Assembly (NCBI GenBank): GCA_900617975.1
Contig: UZAE01000692.1
Coordinates: 1 to 19,492, forward strand
DNA length: 19,492 nucleotides
Direction of reading: 5' to 3'
Source: Rodentolepis nana
Lineage: Eukaryota > Platyhelminthes > Cestoda > Cyclophyllidea > Hymenolepididae
Shown here: positions 1 to 9,741 of the stretch, one piece after another
How the letters are laid out: every line of letters begins with the position of its first letter
Position numbering within the stretch: position 1 is the first letter of the stretch
Translations under genes and position numbers: made by a program
The notes under the pieces: model-generated
What the model was told of the DNA's origin: nothing
Databases searched by the model: none
What the model saw: the letters and a program-made list of their open reading frames with translations, nothing else

Positions 1-481
1 AAATTATCACAGCTTCTGAAATAGTGGAAAAGTTCAATAAGAATGGATTATTTCAAAAATATCAATCATCGAAATAATGCCAAATATAGTAAAATTACTG
101 CATGTCAAACGAGATATATACACACATCGAACACAAGGTCATTATGCATTTAAATATGATTACATACTGGAAATGAGTAGTCACAGGCATAAAGTTGAAT
201 TGACTTAAACCATCCTATTAATGTCCTCTCAAGTTCTTCATTTAACATAAACACCGGGATAACGATACTTATCAGGTTTAAGAGCAAATTGTCCCGACAA
301 GTGGTCATATTCACTTCGCGAAGCCAACAATCCTCAAGCATACAGACAGTTGCGAAGCCTCAAGAACATGATTTCGCTAAAAAGCCATTTTACTATATTT
401 GGCATTATTTCGATGATTGATATTTTTGAAATAATCCATTCTTATTGAACTTTTCCACTATTTCAGAAGCTGTGATAATTT
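1..481. repeat. Foldback element: perfect 95-bp inverted repeat, truncated by window edge
   Basis: Bases 1-95 are the exact reverse complement of 387-481, with no mismatch or gap when read base by base. They enclose a 291-bp spacer (96-386) with no convincing gene. The pairing starts at base 1, so the left arm may continue outside the window; on the right the sequence runs on as tgctcg. The inner ends diverge abruptly (left ..aaaat|tactg against right ..aaaat|ggctt read in reverse). It could be a MITE/foldback transposon, a source of hairpin RNA, or a recent inverted duplication or assembly artefact. Identity of the arms is certain; the interpretation is open. Confidence 0.85.
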
Positions 482-2392
482 GCTCGCATTAAAAATTTGG
501 TGGTAAGTTGTAGTAGCAATCTGTTAGACTTCTGTTTACTGTAAATATGTGGTGCCGTTAATGCCAGGTGGTCGTAAATATTAACGAACTTCCTGTTTCA
601 TGACATGAAAAGAGAACTTATTTTTTGCATATCAAGGGGTTTTTTTGTAAACTATCAAATGGTCGGGAGATCAACACTACAGCAGTTTGACTTTTAATGT
701 TCTCCTCTGATGGTCTTGAGAGACCAACAGTAAAACAACTCAAATGGAGGGGGTGGGGGTTATTGGGACAATCTCCTTTCCACCTTCATAGTCTTCCACT
801 CCTTCAAATTAATTTGTGCAAAACTCAAGTAACACGAGTTTCATTCCTAAAGTAGCTATAGAGAGGATCTGTTGTGTTGGTAGATGAATGCATAACGTTC
901 GATTCAAGAATTGTCCACTTCTCTGCTTTCCCCCAATGCTTCGAGAGTTTTGCACACACTTTTGATGCCAGCAACAAATAGTCTCAATATGGCTAGCAAA
1001 TAATTTGTTCAAGGTCGAAGAAATTTGTTATCACGTATATATGTATTGGGAACATTGGGAATGTTTTGTTTACACTTGCTTCTATGTGCATGCACCGAGT
1101 AAATCAATGTCGCAAGTGGCGTTCGAGTGATTTACACCCAAGGCATGGAATGACGATTGTGCACCACGCAACACCGGCCTTTACAGCAAGTGGTGATAGT
1201 TGTGTGTTTTCACAGGAGATCTCTGTGATGCTCTCTGTGCATCAACCCAAAATGTGCGGTACAAAAGTTGCATCAAACAGACTAGTGGGAGAGATGAAAC
1301 TCAGCAAGTTGAATGAATGGTCAGTTGAAGTTGACCTGACTTGAGGCCAAATGTTTAACATTTGATGCTTTCCCTGAAGAGGTAAGTCATACATTTTGTA
1401 GGGATAAAAATTGAAAAGAACTCGAGATTGGGAGATACTGATTAATTTGAATCAGACTGCTGTCCGTTATCTACACGCTTACAAATGCTGTAGTGTTAAC
1501 ATTTGTGCACGTGTGTTTACAAAGATTGGCGCAATCGAACGGTGTGCCTAGATATGTTGGGCAACTTAGAAAATCAGACCCTTTGAAAAATTCGATGTTA
1601 GAACTCATGAATACATAGGGTTTGGAGTTAGGATTGTATTCGCACCCATAAACTAGCTTGATTAAATACTCTCTTGCCTGCTGCATGCACCTTATTCTCC
1701 TTGCCATCTGTCCAAATCGAGCACGAAGCAAATCGTTACCTCCTCTTGCTTCATCTTATCAACCACAAGTCTTCGTAATTACCTTCAAATGAATCCTTTT
1801 GGACTTTCCTTTAAGACACTGTTTGCTAATACCTGCAATTACCCACCTTCATGCTATTGGGCATTGTTTCCATGATTTTCGTTGAATATAAAGTAATATT
1901 TGATGATAACATTAGTATTGCTATCAATAAATCGTGACCATCATTGACAAAGAAATAAGTTGGTTATGCGAAATTAGGTAGTAATAAAACAGTAACTGTG
2001 ATGAATACCTTTGTCAAACATTTTTATTTTCCATTATTTTAAGTCCATATTGTGAATCGACTGCACATTTTCATTAGGTGTGCATTCAAAGAGTCTTGGT
2101 AATTTTGAAAAGACCATAATATAATTTTTTGATGTTGCAAAATATATTAAGGTATAAGTCCTCAAATATATCATGTTAATTTTTAAAATTAAATTATCTG
2201 ACATCTTTACATTTCTTTGAACTATGAAGTAAATAAAAACTAATATTTATAAATAAGTTGGTTTTGAAATATATTTTAATGTTTTATAATGATGTTAATT
2301 GAATATTTTATTTTTGTTTTAAGTTTCCATATATAATTAACATGTAAAATGACTTAAGGCCATGTTATTAGGCGCTTAATGTGGATGTAGAA
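482..2392. other. Non-coding 5' flank of the V-ATPase gene
   Basis: No conserved coding sequence was recognised on either strand. Short open frames at 809-1012 (-), 1066-1344 (+) and 1471-1731 (-) show no familiar motif, no splice-linked partner and no low-AT coding composition. A G-rich stretch lies at about 745-768. From about 1880 to 2370 the sequence becomes extremely A+T rich, which fits a promoter-proximal region, but no certain TATA box or initiator can be assigned. Candidate splice-acceptor-like TAG triplets lie at 2369-2371 and 2388-2390, just before the start codon, and could serve spliced-leader trans-splicing if this lineage uses it. Confidence 0.5.
2379..2390 (+). promoter_or_regulatory. 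Possible minimal upstream ORF
   Basis: An ATG TGG ATG TAG reading ends two bases before the main start codon at 2393 and is out of frame with it. If the mature 5' UTR includes these bases, ribosomes would have to reinitiate or leak past it. If the TAG at 2388-2390 is instead used as a trans-splice acceptor, the uORF would be removed from the mRNA. Confidence 0.25.
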
Positions 2393-5300
2393 ATGGGTTC
2401 GTTGTTCAGGAGTGAGGAAATGCGGCTTTCCCAGCTGCTTTTGCATATTGATTCCGCATACATGTGCATTGTTGAACTTGGAGAATTAGGTGTTGTACAG
2501 TTTCGTGATGTGAGACTTGTATGTTTTTTATATTCTTTAGATTAATGCCGATCGAAATATATTTCAACGAAAATTTGTTAACGAAGTTCGCCGTTGTGAT
2601 GAAATGGAGAGAAAACTGAGTTCGTTTCTTGAATAATTTTAATGACACTTTTTATAGGGTTTATGCTTAATGAAATTCAAGTTAACAAACTCACTCTTTA
2701 CGAATGTCATGATATTCCGGAGGCCCCAGCTCCTAGAGAAATGATTGACATGGAGACGACATTTGAAAAGCTAGAAAATGAAACAAAGGAAGTTAATGCA
2801 AGCATCGGAAATCTTCGTCAAACTTACTTTGAACTTCAAGAAATGAAGCATCTTTTACGAAAAACGCAAATATTTTTCGATGAGGTATTGCGCATTCGTA
2901 TAGTCTTTTATTTGAAATTCCACCTCACAAAACAGTTTTATTCTGAATAATTTGCTTAGGCACTTCACACTGCTTCGCTTAGCACTGACGAAAATTTAGG
3001 TCTACTGAGGGAGGAAGGTGGTCAATCCACGTTTAATGGTGGTGATCTTCACTTAGGGTTAGCGTTATTATTTTGTAATCTTGTCTTGTCCCGTCATTTA
3101 TCTGTTGTCTTAGTCAGTGTGCAAAAAGGAAATGGTGTAAATCTATTTACTTTGGTTCTATGTTGTCGAAATCACTTCTATGTGTGTTTGTTCTTTGCAG
3201 ATTCGTTGCGGGAGTGATTTTACGAGAAATGCTGCCGGCTTTTGAGCGAATGTTGTGGAGAGCCTGCTGTGGAAACGTTTTTCTAAAACAGGCGGAAATC
3301 GAACTGCCCATTGAAGATCTCTTGACAGTAGGTTTATGATTGGTTTATAAATGTTACATCATTAGTGAATTAACTATTCTCTTCCAACTTTCAGGGCGAA
3401 AAAGTTTACAAAACTGTTTTCATAATCTTCATTCAAGGCGATCAATTAAAATCAAGGGTTGCAAAAATATGCGAAGGGTAGGTGTAGGCTATACGATTTT
3501 CATTTAAGTTAGAATTTTTTCTCAATTTTTAAACGTTAAAAATCACTTTAACTGTTGTGATATTTTAGGAAGGATAGGGGATTTATTTTATTTAATTTTA
3601 ATTTTTGTTTTATTAGGAAATCTCTCTTTAAAGAAGATGCTGATTTATTTGCCTTGATGTCTGGGTTTTCGAATTACTTGCTTCATATTCTTCCTTTAGG
3701 TATTTCACACAAATTCCTTCAATTTCTGTTCGATTTATGGTCCATATTCGCGCTGTTTAACGGCTTAACAGTTGATTGGTGTTATCCAACTTTGTACATG
3801 GTGATATTATAGATGCTAGATACTATCATAAACTTGTATTTTCCTTAATGAATTGAGATGGGTTACCTTGTTTGGTTACATTTTATAATTAAATTCGTTT
3901 TGAGGTTTCTCTTTCTTAAAAATAGGGTATTCCTATTCGATACCCCAAGGAAGGGGATCCCCTTACAGTTTTCCTATTTCCTAACCCTAGATTATAGCCT
4001 CATTAAACCAAACTTTATTTAAATAATTAATTTTGTTTTCAGGCCACTTCTGTGAAATAATGGTTCTTGGTGGTGGATCGAAAGAAAAGAGTTGAGATGA
4101 CGATTGACTTTGATTGATTTCTCTCTATAGTTTTCCTATCCAATTACTTCTAACTGACAAAAAGTAACTCGACTTGATGCAGACAAGACATGTATTCCTT
4201 GAGATTCTTCTAGGCTTTTATGCACAGTTCTCAATATTCCATTACTACAAATGGGAAATGGTGATAGGTTTAACAACTTAATTTTGATGAGTTACATAGT
4301 TTTATAGGAGCTAATCTTCAATTTTGAAATATATCTTGAAGTAATTCTTTGATTGATTACTAGTTTCCATGCAACGTTATACCCCTGTCCCGAATCCTCA
4401 GCTGATAGGCGATCAATGCTGATTGACATAGTCCAAAAAATCGATGATCTAGAAACCGTCATGACCCAGACACAGCAGCACCGTCAGCGTATTCTTGAGG
4501 CCGCTGCGAAAAATCTAAACAATTGGTTTATTCGGGTTCGCAAAATGAAGGCCATCTATCACATTCTCAACCTCTTCGATCTTGACGTAACAACAAAGTG
4601 TATGATTGGTGAGTGTTGGAGTGCCGTAAGTGATCTGGATCAAATTAACTTGGCTCTTTGTCGAGGGATGCAGAAATCGGGCAGTACCATTCAACCCATC
4701 CTCAATGCTCTACCCACCAAAGATGAACCGCCAACATTCCATCGAAATGACAAGTTCACGGAGGCCATTCAAAATATTATGGATTCCTATGGTGTTGCGA
4801 AGTACCGAGAAGTCAATCCTGCACTGTTTTCACTAGCATCGTTCCCGTTCCTCTTCGCTGTAATGTTTGGCGACGCTGGACATGGCTTGATCATGTTTCT
4901 ATTCGCACTTGGAATGATTATCTGGGAGAAACGTCTTGAGGTGAGTTGTTTGCCAACTTGCTTGTGTCCCTGCCTCCATTCTTTTAATCTTGAACAGTGT
5001 TAAAAGCTTAAGGATTAGTGTATTAGTACCCTTGTAATGTCAAATCCGCATTTAAATATCGAAGGCTTATCAACCGATTTCAATATTTCATTTGCATAGG
5101 GCTAATGATGACTATCATAAAGCCTGTCATTTGATAAAATGTAAATATTTCATTTGTACCAGAGCGAAACTTACAAGCCTCCCTTTTTACATAATTGGTT
5201 CGATTAGTTTCTCAAATTTTGACCTGGATACGTCAAGCCACAACCGAACTTATTATCGCTAAGATGAGTAGCTTACTGACGCATACGTACAATTGTAGTT

Positions 5301-8300
5301 GTGTTCTATTTTCTCAAAAGGAAAAGAAACCATCGTTTGAGCCACAGGTATTCTCATGGGGTCTGAGCATTCATAGCAATTTTTTGCTGTAAACTGAATA
5401 GTGGGTTAGTCATCGTAGCCACTTGGTTATGAATTGATTGAAGATGGGACTAGCAGCTGAAGTATTTTATCTATTCCACCTATACTTTGGTCTATGTCTT
5501 CTATCTTCTACCAATCGTCATTGTAGCAACAAGATGTAATGAGAAGACAAGTTAATGGTCTGTTTGAGAGCGAATAGGAATTACGCGATACGAGTCGCTG
5601 GTAAGTCAGAAACTGATCAAAGAGATGAGATTTGACAAGGGATCATAGCAATCATGGATTGAGGACTGTTGTTCAGATGTTTGTCTGTACAGGTGATTAA
5701 TGTCGTTATGATTGTGTTCAATTTTAGCTCACATCCCTTAGGCACTTGATAAGGAGAGGCAAATATGAAAATTTAATTAGTTAAAAGGTTAACGCATTTG
5801 GTCATCGTAAATTTTGGATGAATCAATTATTAAAAGCCCCGCTAATGCACGTGTTACCATCACTGAGTGATCTGACGCCCACACCATTAACCGCTATCCT
5901 CAACGGCGTCTTTGTTTTAGTGACATGCACACCAATTACCTTAGCGGTATCTTCAATATAGTTAGTGCTGAAGTTCAGTCTTTCTTTGAATACTATCAGC
6001 AGCTGTCATAGTCTATTCAACTTCGTTGTCCATTATCATGTGTCACATAACACACCTATGGATATAGCTTATTGATTGTCATTTTTTTACAAAGGCGCTG
6101 CACATTAAGGAAGAAATATGGTGCACCTTCTTTGGCGGTCGGTATATAGTCGTTCTGATGGGAGCCTTTTCTATCTACACTGGTATCATCTACAATGACT
6201 TCTTCTCCAAGTCGGCTAATCTTTTCGGTTCTTCCTGGTATCCAGATTATGATAAGCATACCATAGCAGCAAGACCCTTCCTGCAATTGGAACCACGCAC
6301 GTCGGAGAATATAACGGATCAAATGTACGCAGGCCAACCATATCCATTTGGCGTGGATCCGATCTGGCAAATCTCCAATAACAAAATTCCATTCATGAAT
6401 TCTCTTAAGATGAAGATGTCTATCATCATTGCCGTGTTCCATATGAGCTTTGGAGTTGTGCTCAGCTTTTTGAATAACAGGTTGATAATTTTCTCTCAAA
6501 TTGATTTCTTTTAGATTCTATAATCAGAGATTGATGATTTGGTGCGTAACTTTGCCCCAATTGCTGTTCCTCGTCTCCATATTTGGTTACCTAACTATTG
6601 TTATCTTCTACAAGTGGGGCGCTTTCACGGCGGATGATGCAGCAAACGCACCAAGTCTCTTAATTAGTAAATTGCTTGTTTTAATCGCCTAACGCTTCTC
6701 CCCCCCTCCCCCCTGCTCTCTAGTGTTAATCAATATGTTCAAGTTCAATTATGAAGTAAAGGGCGGACCGGGTGACACCTTTTATTCTGGACAAGCTGCT
6801 ATACAATCGCTTCTTATGATTCTTGCAGTGTCCTGTGTTCCATGGATGTTTCTGGCGAAACCACTCATTCTGCGCTGTCGTTATAAACGCAATGTAAGTC
6901 TGGTAATGTTGTATTTTGTGTCATGAAAGAATTTTTAATATGATGAACTCAATTCTGTATATATAGATGGGTTTGAATGTAGAAACTTCAAATCAACCAA
7001 AGCCTGCAGATAACGGAGAAATCCAGAAGCAATCCAACGGAAATTCCGGCGCCCATGGTGGCCATGGAGAAGATCTAGAAAATGTAATTCGATTAAATAA
7101 TACTTTATTTCATTAAATATAAAACAAAATTCTGATTGTTTATTTTCCCTCTCCCTCTCTCTCTCTTAATTTTAGTTTAATTTTGGTGAATGCATAATCT
7201 ATTCTGCAATTAATACAATTGAATACTGCCTCGGATGTATTTCTAACACGGCTTCATATCTTCGACTTTGGGCGCTGAGTTTGGCTCATGCTCGTACGTA
7301 TAATGGAATTATTATAAAATTTATTATTATTTTTATTTAATCAGAGGGAATCTTGCAAAAATGTGCACCGTTCAAGAAGAATTGAACAAACATATAGAAG
7401 AATGAAAAGCGAATGTTTATAGTTTAAGTTTTTTGGTTGATAGATACGGCCTTCATAAATTAGAATGTTGCATTAGTCTCTTCGATTGAAATTTAGTTGG
7501 ATTGATGGTTTTTAGGAGAGATTAAAATTCACTGCCATCTTAATATTATGACTGACAATTGGAAATCACGCATTTTAAGAACTGTAGCGGATTGCTACCT
7601 TATTAAAGCCTGACTGACTCAGAAATCTCTATGGCAGATCCTCCTGCGTCTAGCTAGACTCCCAGACCCAGCTAAGCTATAGCACGGAGCACGTTTGTTC
7701 AGGAAGTATATTGCGGATCAAGTGTAAACACGCATGGAGCTACTCATGATCAGTATGGGAGATTAGGTTAAACAGAGGTCGATCATGATCAGGATGGCGG
7801 ATTAGGTCAAACAAACAGAGGCTAGGATTGGTCACTGTTTGTGTGTTAAACAAACAGAGGTTAATGATTGGTCACTGTTTGTATGCTGCACACAGAGTTG
7901 TGGCCGCACCTCCCAATCCTGGCGAGCAGACATGCAGGCATAAGACCTCCCAATCCTGGCGAGCAGACATGCAGACATACGATGGTGCACACAGCGATAA
8001 CGTGTCCCAATCCTGGTGAGCAGACATGCAGGCATACGATGACGCACACAGTGATAACGTGTCCCACAGAACCATGTAGGTGAGGCAAAACATAGGTTCA
8101 TTCCGAAATATTTTTCCCTCTTTGAGTACGCACCATGGCTCAAAAACCATGTTGGTCGGATGAGGCAAGGTCTAGGAAATGTGGATAATGTTGTAGAACC
8201 TTCTCATTTGATACCTAACTTTTCTGGGAGGCCATTTTTGGTCTGTGGGTATAGGCTTTCCACGTTGAATACTTATTCCGAAAAGTTAAACCTAAATTGG

Positions 8301-9420
8301 CTTAAGGGATGAGGTGGGTTTTTGGCGTCAAGACGACCATTGTTTTCCAACTAACGCCTCACTTCTCGCTCTCAGTAACAATTTGGTGTAAAAGGAGCAA
8401 TTCCTTTCTTTGTCAATGAAGAAACGTGCATGTTTCCGCATAAATCTTTGTTGTTGTGTTGGAGCCCAAAGTCACGTCTTATACAAATAACCGACGCGTT
8501 TCAGTTGACCATGGATATGTTAATTTTATCAATGGATGGCTATGAATGCTGATTTAAAGAGAGATCTAAATTTATTTGTCTTTTTTATGTTGGCTCATCA
8601 TTTTAATTTCTATTATCCAATTTAAATATTTGAAACCAAAATTAATGAAGGCAGTCATTATTCTAGTATCTTTATGGACGTTTAATTCCTGAACAATCAA
8701 GAGCAGGATGTAATATCTACTGTGCTCCTTGTCTGAATTGGAATTTCACACTTTCACTATAAAAAAATAAACTGGAATTCATTGATTAATAACGATTGAT
8801 TAATAATTTGTCTATGAAGGGATGTTTCCTCCCCCCTGTCTGGACAAAAACAGAACTCAAGCTTCTGTAAAATACAACCAGTTGTTCTATTTGCATCGAT
8901 GGTTATGCCGCACAGATTCATTCGTACCTCTAAACAGCCAATCGGAATTTTTTTCTAAATATTAAAGAGTTCACTGGAATTCGCGCTTGGTTTAATTCAT
9001 TATTATTAAATCTGGGTATAAATTTCACTTATCATTTTGACACTGATTTAAGAATATGTGAATGCATTTGTTTGAATAGAGTTATCGGAAGTTCTCTGGA
9101 GCATGGTGATGCGAATGGGCTTGCAAATTGATGCTTACTATGGAAGTGCTATGCTCTTTCTGATATTTGCTGTATGGGCAAGCCTGACAGTTTTTGTCCT
9201 GGTTCTAATGGAGGGTCTCTCAGCTTTCCTCCACTCTGTGCGCTTGCATTGGCAAGTCTCAACTGCTTATATACTACTAAAATGGCCTAAATTAACCATA
9301 TCTAACCTTTATTTACTTTAAAGGGTTGAATTCGAATCAAAATTTTATTCTGGAACGGGTTATCTGTTTGAACCATTCTCTTTCACAACCTACATCAACA
9401 TTCCTCTCGATGACCTCTGA
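2393..9420 (+). CDS. ATP6V0A: V-type proton ATPase 116-kDa subunit a (V0 a), complete, 14 exons
   Basis: Exons: 2393-2509, 2541-2619, 2658-2884, 2960-3057, 3201-3327, 3395-3477, 4364-4940, 6095-6480, 6515-6666, 6724-6893, 6967-7083, 7176-7293, 9080-9251, 9324-9420. They sum to 2,520 nt with all phases consistent, giving 839 aa plus TGA; animal a subunits are about 830-850 aa. The start gives [10 protein letters not shown], the family N-terminus. Residues 1 to about 400 form the cytosolic N domain, with VRKMKAIYH and GSTIQPILN; the membrane half starts at [11 protein letters not shown] (about 404). R741 in [14 protein letters not shown] matches the essential proton-channel arginine (yeast Vph1 R735). 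E795 and R805 in MEGLSAFLH and SVRLHW match Vph1 E789 and R799. N508 (NIT) lies in the luminal loop that is glycosylated in homologues. The subunit forms the proton half-channels against the c-ring in acidic organelles or plasma membrane. The equivalence to mammalian a1-a4 is not resolved. Confidence 0.96.
2510..2540 (+). other. Ultrashort intron 1 (31 bp)
   Basis: The intron runs GTGAGA to TTCTTTAG. It interrupts the codons between QFRD and INADRN, exactly where subunit a homologues read QFRDLNPDVN. Introns 2 (2620-2657, 38 bp) and 8 (6481-6514, 34 bp) are similarly small. Their removal is required to keep the conserved frame (KL-R-FML across intron 2, NN-R-FYNQR across intron 8). Confidence 0.9.
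3478..4363 (+). other. Intron 6 of the V-ATPase gene, with an in-phase open stretch
   Basis: This 886-bp intron splits the glycine codon of [15 protein letters not shown]. Between an acceptor-like tract ending TTTTATTAG (3616) and a TAG at 3810-3812 lies an open frame of about 64 codons. If spliced to exon 6 it continues in the correct phase, giving [12 protein letters not shown] and so on. It has no counterpart in the family and would end the protein early. A 14-bp perfect palindrome (AAGGGGATCCCCTT, about 3951-3964) also lies in the intron. Confidence 0.4.
5098..5140 (+). repeat. 3'-end fragment of a dispersed retroposon-like repeat
   Basis: The segment gctaatgatgactatcat followed by aaagcctgtcatttg matches the 3' ends of the larger copies at about 18165-18200 (+) and 19240-19275 (-). 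It is followed by an A/T-rich tail. It appears to be a severely 5'-truncated insertion, a form expected of target-primed retroposition. Confidence 0.55.
5321..5347 (+). other. Candidate in-frame 27-nt cassette exon
   Basis: A pyrimidine-rich tract ending CTCAAAAG precedes, and GTATTC follows, an open 27-nt segment reading EKKPSFEPQ. Both flanking exons are in phase 0 here, so inclusion would add nine charged or polar residues between E436 and A437, in the cytosolic loop after the first membrane hairpin. Homologues align without it, so it is either an alternative exon or chance. Confidence 0.25.
7294..9079 (+). other. Intron 12 of the V-ATPase gene
   Basis: This 1,786-bp intron splits the glutamine codon of SLAHA-Q-LSEVLW. 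It contains the compound minisatellite at 7745-8061 and a related short duplication around 8068-8180 (accatgtaggtgaggcaa against accatgttggtcggatgag). The stretch 8200-9079 shows no coding sequence and no repeat I can define. It is the largest intron of this gene. Confidence 0.8.
7745..8061. repeat. Compound minisatellite, 39-bp and 57-bp periods
   Basis: The 5' part has about four units of roughly 39 bp: catgatcag recurs at 7745 and 7784, and acaaacagagg recurs at 7811 and 7850, each 39 bases apart. The 3' part has 57-bp units beginning tcccaatcctgg at 7948 and 8005, preceded by a partial 37-bp unit at 7911. A degenerate fourth unit begins at 8062 (tcccacagaacc). Unit-to-unit differences are a few substitutions. 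Both periods are multiples of three, and several frames on both strands stay open through the array. It lies inside an intron, so these open frames are not expected to be translated. Confidence 0.85.
9252..9323 (+). other. GC-AG intron 13 of the V-ATPase gene
   Basis: The exon ends CATTG and is followed by GCAAGT, the usual consensus of GC donors. The acceptor is TTTAAAG. Joining them restores LHW-VEF, the invariant C-terminal reading of the family. The nearby GT at 9257-9258 would join to an immediate TGA after the acceptor, so the GC donor is strongly preferred. Confidence 0.88.
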
Positions 9421-9562
9421 AGAGTGAACAGGAAAAAAACGCGAATTATTTATGAATTTTTCGTTGTGATCTTAACCATTTTCTCGTAAACAAATGTCGT
9501 TAGTGGTGATCTTAATCATATGCTCATAAAAAAATATATGTTGTTTGTCTAAGAGGCTTTTT

Positions 9563-9568
9563 ATTAAA
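9563..9568 (+). terminator. Candidate polyadenylation signal (ATTAAA)
   Basis: This common variant hexamer lies about 140 bp after the V-ATPase stop codon, within ttattaaaatta, and is the first plausible signal downstream. A/T-rich flanks make chance occurrence quite possible. Confidence 0.35.
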
Positions 9569-9741
9569 ATTATGGAATTATTTATTTTTTAGGAGAACCG
9601 AAAGGCCAGGAAGGAATCATCGATAGTGATTGATTATTAGCAATAGATTTTATTGTTGAAATATCGTGAATCCCTGCCCTATCATACCACTTATTCCTAG
9701 TGGGCTTCTTTGTACGCACATAGGCTACCTAAATGGAATAT

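Larger units (their letters stand above)
4941..6094 (+). other. Intron 7 of the V-ATPase gene
   Basis: This 1,154-bp intron joins EKRLE to ALHIKEEIW. The direct junction has the same length as human a1 across this site. It contains a 3'-end copy of a dispersed repeat (5098-5140) and a candidate 27-nt cassette exon (5321-5347). The rest (about 5400-6080) shows no recognisable coding or repeat structure. Confidence 0.7.

Noticed and set aside
1066..1344. 92-codon open frame on the plus strand upstream of the V-ATPase gene
   Set aside because: No recognisable domain, no splice partner with the downstream gene, and no family motif. It is most likely chance in a less A/T-rich patch.
1471..1731. 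86-codon minus-strand open frame with several cysteines
   Set aside because: No known cysteine framework or signal peptide was recognised, and it has no flanking exons. Not supportable as a gene.
5830..6000. Minus-strand open stretch reading [19 protein letters not shown], checked as a possible retroelement or gene fragment
   Set aside because: About 58 codons inside intron 7 with no motif I can match. Left as unexplained intron sequence.
6056..6499. 147-codon minus-strand open frame
   Set aside because: It is the antisense shadow of exon 8 of the V-ATPase gene, whose plus-strand reading is clearly conserved.
7600..8100. Possible CRISPR array or tRNA-derived repeat
   Set aside because: The units are adjoining tandem repeats without unique spacers, and the organism is eukaryotic. 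No tRNA-like cloverleaf or A/B boxes were recognised.
7832..8168. Three overlapping minus-strand open frames with 19-residue repeats
   Set aside because: They come from the frame-preserving minisatellite in intron 12. No evidence that they are translated genes.
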